Below are positions 15,310 to 19,381 of a DNA stretch of 19,381 nt, piece after piece. The notes below the pieces were generated by a model. The model ran no database searches. It saw nothing but the letters and a program-made list of their open reading frames with translations, and was not told where the DNA came from. The stretch is from Tenericutes bacterium 4572_104 (GTDB lineage: Bacteria; Bacillota_I; Bacilli_A; Izemoplasmatales; UBA5603): positions 1-19,381 of the forward strand of contig NBLG01000010.1 of NCBI GenBank assembly GCA_002084435.1, read 5' to 3'. Within the stretch, counting starts at the first letter, position 1, and each line of letters begins with the position of its first letter. The translations under genes and the position numbers were made by a program.

Positions 15310-17408
15310 TCTTCATCTTCTTCAAATTCTGTCCATTTTACATTTGCGCTGTTTCTTTTAACTTTAACATATGCAATATTATCCATCACTCTTAAAGCAC
15401 ATTCAATTCTACTAATTTTATTAGGAATATTATAATCACATGAAACGAGATAAGTATATCTTTTTACTCCCGCAAAACCATATACTAGAGTAATATAAAT
15501 ACCACCTAATAAAACTAAATTTAATCCATCTTTGAATAAATTATTATTACTAATATCTAAATTCGCTAATTCTTCAAACATTTCATATGCATCTTCAACT
15601 AAATCAATTTCGCAAGCTTCTAATATATACATAATCTTAGCGAATATATCTGGTTGAACTGAACGTCTTATATAATAATCATAACTTTTTCTATGGACAA
15701 TATTAGGAAATTCTTCACTAAATAAAGCTAACATAACCAATACATTGGAATTCTTTATATAGCTAGTTCTATCAAAACTAATGCCCTTCATTTTTTCAAT
15801 ATACTTTGCTTTTTTAAGCCTTGATATCTTTTTATCTTCTAAATCATAATAATCATCAAAACTTTCAACTAAATATTCTATATTTTCTTTCTTTGTATAT
15901 AATCTTCTTCTCAATTCTCTTATTTCTTTTATTAAATCATCGTAACCATGTTCATCAAATATTTTTTTTACTTCAGCCTTATCTGTTTGTTTCGCAAATG
16001 CGACTGATTTAATCAAAGAATCAAGTGCAAACTTAATTACTTGATTTGTATAAGCTTCGTTATTTACATCTCCATGTGTATAATCAAGACCATAAACATT
16101 TAAGAAGTCATAATGTTTTTTATTATCGCTTAAAGTAGCGTAAGATATATAAAAGCGACACATCTCTAACATCATTTCTAAGGCGCCTTCAAATAAAACA
16201 GAATAGTCTCCTGTTTGTTCAACGTATTGATAAATTCCGTAGATAATAGATCCATTGACATGAATCATATTTTTAATCTCTCTTGAATCTATCTCTTTTC
16301 CTGAATACCCTGATAAAACAGGATACAAAGCTCCTAAATACCCATATTCTTTAGTTCGCCTTATTGATTCTTCTAATCCTTTAATGCGATACATTATCAT
16401 ATGTCTAGCACTTACAGTATCCACATTAATATAAAATGGTAATAAGAATACTTCTGTTTGCCAGCTTATGCCTCCTTGATTATATTGTCCAGATAATCCC
16501 TTAAGAGGTATAGAGGTATTATCTGAATATGGTCTATGAGAAATCAATTGATAAACTGCATAATCAGCTTGTTCTTTTACCTTGTCATTATTAAAAATAT
16601 GAATTCTAGAAATTTCATATACTTTATTCCAAAACTCGATATTTCTCTTAAGCAGTTTTTTATAGCCCATTTTTTTTGCGTTTTGAAGCTTTTCAATTAG
16701 ATTTTCTTTTCCCAAAGAATCGCTATGAATTACTCCAGCATATTTTATAATATTATATTCTTTTCCAGGTATTAATTTAATTTTGTATTTAGAAATACTT
16801 TTTGTCTTATGTGTGTCATTTGCCTTAAAGCTATATTCTTCCATAACACCAACAAATATATCTAAATTACTGCGTTTTATTTTAGAGTGAATAATAATCA
16901 TCTCTTCGGATTTTTCCATCTTACTTCTCTTCAAGTGAATATCATTAATATTCCAAATAGAAGTATCAATTCCAGAATATATTTCCGCTTCAATTTCTTT
17001 TGAAGATTTAAAGGTGAATTTTGAATACATTAAGTTTTTATCAATTTGATCTACAAATCTTTCGCTTTTTATTGTTACTTCAATATTTCCATATTTAAAA
17101 TCTGTTTGACGACGGAAAACTCCTGTTTCAGTATTTAATGAAACAATGTGTTTTTTTGGTCTAAAAGATTTTGGATTTAAATTAATTCCATCAGCCTTTA
17201 ACATAATATATAAGGGGTTATAAGCATTTACTGATTCGTATTCAACATTGCCATCATATAGTCCATTTAAGTTGAGCGCAACTAAATCAGATGAATCAGC
17301 TTCATCTAGAGTTCCCCGATAACCTAAATAGCCATTGCTTATTAGCAATTTAGAACCAATATTTGGTTGTTTTGAGTAAGTATATCCTTTTTGTTCTAAA
17401 AGTGCCAT
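15306..17408 (-). CDS. GH65 disaccharide-phosphorylase homologue with substituted active site (probable pseudoenzyme)
   Basis: A 700-residue protein collinear with GH65 phosphorylases (maltose, trehalose, kojibiose): N-terminal beta-sandwich beginning ISNGYLGYRGTLDEA, an (alpha/alpha)6 barrel, and a C-terminal beta domain. Substrate-site landmarks are altered. GHxFWDTE reads GGISWQTE near 316. The GPDEYH motif carrying the general-acid Glu reads GLDYTH near 440, although the following NNEAYTN is kept. KQAD reads KNSN near 551. The phosphate-loop motif GxHxAS(L/M)GG reads GLNLVLLGG near 627. It is thus unlikely to be a working phosphorylase. The ORF is unbroken, starts with TAGGAG 6 bases before ATG, and has the best -35/-10 promoter of the window, which argues for a retained non-catalytic or changed role. 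A pgmB remnant follows directly. Family: sure; loss of activity: strong inference. Confidence 0.85.
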   Translation of the reverse strand: MALLEQKGYTYSKQPNIGSKLLISNGYLGYRGTLDEADSSDLVALNLNGLYDGNVEYESVNAYNPLYIMLKADGINLNPKSFRPKKHIVSLNTETGVFRRQTDFKYGNIEVTIKSERFVDQIDKNLMYSKFTFKSSKEIEAEIYSGIDTSIWNINDIHLKRSKMEKSEEMIIIHSKIKRSNLDIFVGVMEEYSFKANDTHKTKSISKYKIKLIPGKEYNIIKYAGVIHSDSLGKENLIEKLQNAKKMGYKKLLKRNIEFWNKVYEISRIHIFNNDKVKEQADYAVYQLISHRPYSDNTSIPLKGLSGQYNQGGISWQTEVFLLPFYINVDTVSARHMIMYRIKGLEESIRRTKEYGYLGALYPVLSGYSGKEIDSREIKNMIHVNGSIIYGIYQYVEQTGDYSVLFEGALEMMLEMCRFYISYATLSDNKKHYDFLNVYGLDYTHGDVNNEAYTNQVIKFALDSLIKSVAFAKQTDKAEVKKIFDEHGYDDLIKEIRELRRRLYTKKENIEYLVESFDDYYDLEDKKISRLKKAKYIEKMKGISFDRTSYIKNSNVLVMLALFSEEFPNIVHRKSYDYYIRRSVQPDIFAKIMYILEACEIDLVEDAYEMFEELANLDISNNNLFKDGLNLVLLGGIYITLVYGFAGVKRYTYLVSCDYNIPNKISRIECALRVMDNIAYVKVKRNSANVKWTEFEEDED

Positions 17409-17445
17409 CTTCTTCTCCTACATATTTTTTTCTTGTATTACTAAT

Positions 17446-17474
17446 ATTATCTATTTTTTTCATGAAAAGGTCAA
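17446..17474 (-). promoter_or_regulatory. Promoter of the GH65 transcription unit
   Basis: Minus strand: -35 TTGACC (17469-17474, 5/6 match), 17-base spacer, -10 GATAAT (17446-17451, 5/6 match), 38 bases before the GH65 start. It is divergent from the rpsT promoter. Confidence 0.7.
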
Positions 17475-17511
17475 CCTATTTAATAAAATGTCTAAACCTT
17501 TTCAATTATAT

Positions 17512-17520
17512 TGATATAAT
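17512..17520 (+). promoter_or_regulatory. Possible upstream extended -10 promoter of rpsT
   Basis: TGATATAAT, with no good -35. It would give a second, longer rpsT transcript starting about 45 bases upstream of the main one. Confidence 0.35.
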
Positions 17521-17527
17521 ATTGATT

Positions 17528-17570
17528 TTTATTTGTTGCAATTTTAACCTTTATTTGTTACAATATTTAC
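17528..17570 (+). repeat. Two-copy 22-bp-period direct repeat in the rpsT promoter
   Basis: TTTATTTGTTGCAATTTTAAC (17528-17548) and TTTATTTGTTACAATATTTAC (17550-17570) match at 18 of 21 positions, offset by 22 bases. The first copy supplies the -35 and the second the -10 of the rpsT promoter. Confidence 0.6.
17536..17564 (+). promoter_or_regulatory. Main rpsT promoter
   Basis: -35 TTGCAA (17536-17541), 17-base spacer, extended -10 TGTTACAAT (hexamer 17559-17564), 30 bases before the ATG. A strong promoter is expected for a ribosomal protein gene. Confidence 0.75.
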
Positions 17571-17594
17571 GCGATTAACTATGGAGGTGTTATA

Positions 17595-17855
17595 ATGGCA
17601 AATAACAAACAACAAATGAAACGTAATCTACAAAATGAAAAACGTCGTTTAGCAAATGCTTCATTCAAATCATCTTTAAAAACTGCTTTAAAGAATGTTG
17701 AAGTAGCTGTAGAGAACAATGAATTAGAAAAAGCAAAAGAAAACCTAAGTTTAGCTTATAAAAAATTAGATAAAGCTGTAGCGAAAGGTATTCATCACAA
17801 GAATTACGCTAATAGACAAAAAGCTCGCTTATCACGTAAAGTAAATAGTCTATAA
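17595..17855 (+). CDS. rpsT: 30S ribosomal protein S20
   Basis: An 86-residue, Lys/Arg-rich helical protein that binds 16S rRNA in the lower 30S body. The N-terminal ANNKQQMKRNLQNEKRR, the central SLKTALKNVEVAV and the C-terminal GIHHKNYANRQKARLSRKVN are typical of S20. GGAGGTG lies about 6 bases before ATG. It is a single-gene unit, read against the holA/comEC strand exactly as in Bacillus subtilis, closed by a strong terminator 6 bases after the stop. Confidence 0.97.
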   Translation: MANNKQQMKRNLQNEKRRLANASFKSSLKTALKNVEVAVENNELEKAKENLSLAYKKLDKAVAKGIHHKNYANRQKARLSRKVNSL

Positions 17856-17860
17856 GAAGA

Positions 17861-17884
17861 AAAAAGCCAAGAGGCTTTTTTTTT
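17861..17884 (+). terminator. Bidirectional terminator between rpsT and holA
   Basis: AAAAAGCC, loop AAGA, GGCTTTTT continuing into nine T in all: an 8-bp stem. The opposite strand gives the same hairpin with a T-rich tail, and its arm touches the holA stop (17883-17885), so it serves both convergent genes. Confidence 0.85.
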
Positions 17885-18848
17885 ATACATTGCCTAAAAG
17901 AAATAATTCTAGTCCTAATGATTTATCAATTTGTCCACTTTTAATTTGATAATCTAATTTTTCAGATTTTTCTAATAAGTGAACTAACTGATTATAATCA
18001 ATATTTTTAGCATTCTGAATCATATAGAAAACCCTACCTCTAGAAGCCTTAAAATATTTCATAATATCTTCGCGGCTATATTTGGATTTTAATAATTCCT
18101 TAGTATAAAGAATCTCTTGAAATTTATTCACAATAACATTTAACATCCAAATAGGATCGATTTTAATTGATTTTAAATCAGAATAGATTTCCATTGTTTT
18201 ATTGATATCCTTCTCTAAAAATGCATTGACCAATTCAAAGATATTGTTTTCAATATCTCTTGAAACTATCTCGTATACCATATCTGAAGTGATATGTTTC
18301 TTATCTAAAGCGTATGTGATTAGTTTCTCCAATTCCTGCTCTAACATTTCGGAATCATTGCCTATACGATTTACAAACTGTGTTAAAGCTAATGAATCAA
18401 TTGTAAGTTTATTTTTCTCAACTTCGCTTTTAATATAATCATAAATTTGGTCTATGTTGTTTTTATTAGAATACTGTTTGTTCTCGATGTTCTTTGATAA
18501 ATATTTTACTAACCCCTTACGAAAATCTAATTTTGATGAATTAACAGTCATTATAAAAATCGTAGTCGGATTCACATAACTTATATACTGTTTTAATATA
18601 TTAGATTCTTCTATAGATATATTTTTTTTGTCAGTCAAAAAAACACAGTTTTTAAGAATAACTGCTTTTTGTTCTGCCAAAAAAGGTAAAGTCATCGCAG
18701 ATTGAATTGCGCTTTCTAAACCATCTTCCTCATAGTCATATATTTCAATATCTTGGATGAAAATACCGCTGCTTTTTAAAATTAAATCAGTTTGCTTTTT
18801 AATAGTATACTGATCATCACCATAAAGCAAAATACAGTTTGGATTCAT
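17883..18848 (-). CDS. holA: DNA polymerase III, delta subunit (clamp-loader wrench)
   Basis: A 321-residue HolA homologue that opens the beta clamp in the clamp-loader complex. The N-terminal ILLYGDDQYTIKKQTDLI, the middle PTTIFIMTVNSSKLDFRKG (the degenerate ATPase-like fold) and the C-terminal collar-like helices ending LEKSEKLDYQIKSGQID fit the family, as does the length. The start ATG has GGTGG 4 bases upstream and an extended -10 promoter within 25 bases. It lies between rpsT (convergent) and the broken comEC, the same order as in Bacillus subtilis. Sequence conservation in HolA is low, but length and synteny make the call good. Confidence 0.9.
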   Translation of the reverse strand: MNPNCILLYGDDQYTIKKQTDLILKSSGIFIQDIEIYDYEEDGLESAIQSAMTLPFLAEQKAVILKNCVFLTDKKNISIEESNILKQYISYVNPTTIFIMTVNSSKLDFRKGLVKYLSKNIENKQYSNKNNIDQIYDYIKSEVEKNKLTIDSLALTQFVNRIGNDSEMLEQELEKLITYALDKKHITSDMVYEIVSRDIENNIFELVNAFLEKDINKTMEIYSDLKSIKIDPIWMLNVIVNKFQEILYTKELLKSKYSREDIMKYFKASRGRVFYMIQNAKNIDYNQLVHLLEKSEKLDYQIKSGQIDKSLGLELFLLGNV

Positions 18849-18863
18849 TTAACCACCAAGTAT

Positions 18864-18874
18864 ATTATATCATA
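18864..18874 (-). promoter_or_regulatory. Extended -10 promoter of holA
   Basis: TATGATATAAT on the minus strand, 15 bases before the holA start, just past the end of the comEC remnant. It lets holA be expressed independently of comEC. The leader would be very short. Confidence 0.6.
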
Positions 18875-18888
18875 TTTAATATTATTTT

Positions 18889-19381
18889 TTATAATTGGCT
18901 TAAAATATACTTTCTGCGATTATTATGTCTATATGTTTCTATTATTTTGATTTTTGATATATATGAATAATAGATAGTTACAGTCCCATCTTCATCGGTT
19001 CTAAATATATTATGAACATTATCTATCAACCTATCTAAAGCAAACTAAAGAATTATTGTTTTCATTTAAATCATCATGATTCGCGCTAATCACTTGAAAT
19101 TTGGCTTTTCCACAAGCAAACATCTGTCCCTCATGTATTACCTCATATTTTAAATTTATATCTTCGTCATGGTTTACATATATATGTTTTATCTTAAATT
19201 CATTTGACAAATCAACTAACTCTCCAAAATGATCACTATGCCAATGTGATATTAAAACAATATCAATTTTATTTATATTATGATTCTTAAAATATTCAAT
19301 AATATGATTATAGTTATCTATGTCTCCTGTATCTATTACCATATTACAACCACTATCATGAATATGGGCTCCATCTCCTTG
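18889..19381 (-). pseudogene. comEC: comEC, metallo-beta-lactamase-like end with internal deletion and frame change (partial, 5' part beyond right edge)
   Basis: From the right edge the minus strand encodes QGDGAHIHDSGC, then VIDTGD and the metal-binding SHWHSDHFG, as in the C-terminal metallo-beta-lactamase-like domain of ComEC/Rec2 DNA-uptake channels. The frame runs to ENNNSLV, where relatives continue into the GD ligand strand, but here it stops after three more codons (TAG at 19031-19033). In the next frame, 19038 to 18889, a segment with FRTDEDGTVTI resembles the end of the same domain (TDxxGT/IV). The roughly 80-100 residues expected between these two pieces, including the second Asp and the HHGS-type His ligands, are absent. 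So the gene has lost an internal piece and its frame. The holA-rpsT neighbourhood matches comEC in Bacillus. Whether the membrane part outside the window survives cannot be seen. Confidence 0.75.

Overview
The window is an AT-rich, densely packed segment of a bacterial chromosome. Twelve of the fourteen intact or partial genes, and both gene remnants, lie on the minus strand. Only a PAP2-type phosphatase gene and rpsT are on the plus strand. TGA ends two genes (an ABC exporter subunit and a small membrane protein) and the Trp codons I checked are TGG, so the code is the standard bacterial one and not the Mycoplasma/Spiroplasma code. The composition, a pyruvate kinase lacking the Bacillus-type C-terminal extension, and the Bacillus-like comEC-holA/rpsT order suggest a low-GC Bacillota lineage, perhaps near Acholeplasma, Haloplasma or Izemoplasma, or the Erysipelotrichia. 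That placement is inference.

Left part (1-5.3 kb, all minus): the 5' part of a seven-helix membrane sensor running off the edge; a YtcJ-like amidohydrolase without the usual N-terminal beta-sandwich; a membrane-anchored alpha/beta hydrolase that has lost its catalytic Ser and His; and the second half of an ABC exporter. Middle (5.3-12 kb, minus): argS is followed without a terminator by the two overlapping genes of a heterodimeric ABC exporter with one degenerate ATP site. Upstream lie an ABC-F ribosome-associated ATPase gene and a two-gene unit encoding an orphan E2-acyltransferase-like protein and a small membrane protein. Then come the divergent PAP2 gene, pyk in its own unit, and a transcription unit (about 17.45 to 14.37 kb) reading GH65 phosphorylase homologue, pgmB remnant, LiaF-like membrane protein, HIT hydrolase. 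At the right end rpsT, holA and comEC keep the order known from Bacillus subtilis, but comEC is broken.

The most interesting theme is enzyme decay or repurposing. The GH65 protein is a full-length 700-residue ORF with a good promoter and RBS, but its conserved catalytic and phosphate-binding motifs are substituted. The neighbouring beta-phosphoglucomutase, which normally uses the phosphorylase product, survives only as its C-terminal third. The alpha/beta hydrolase is a second likely pseudoenzyme. comEC has an internal deletion with a frame change, pointing to loss of DNA uptake. I found no CRISPR array, IS element, tRNA or rRNA. Promoters share an extended -10 type; the exact 11-mer TATGATATAAT precedes four different genes. 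Several terminator-like hairpins begin inside the last codons of genes. No stretch over 300 bases is without a gene or gene remnant.
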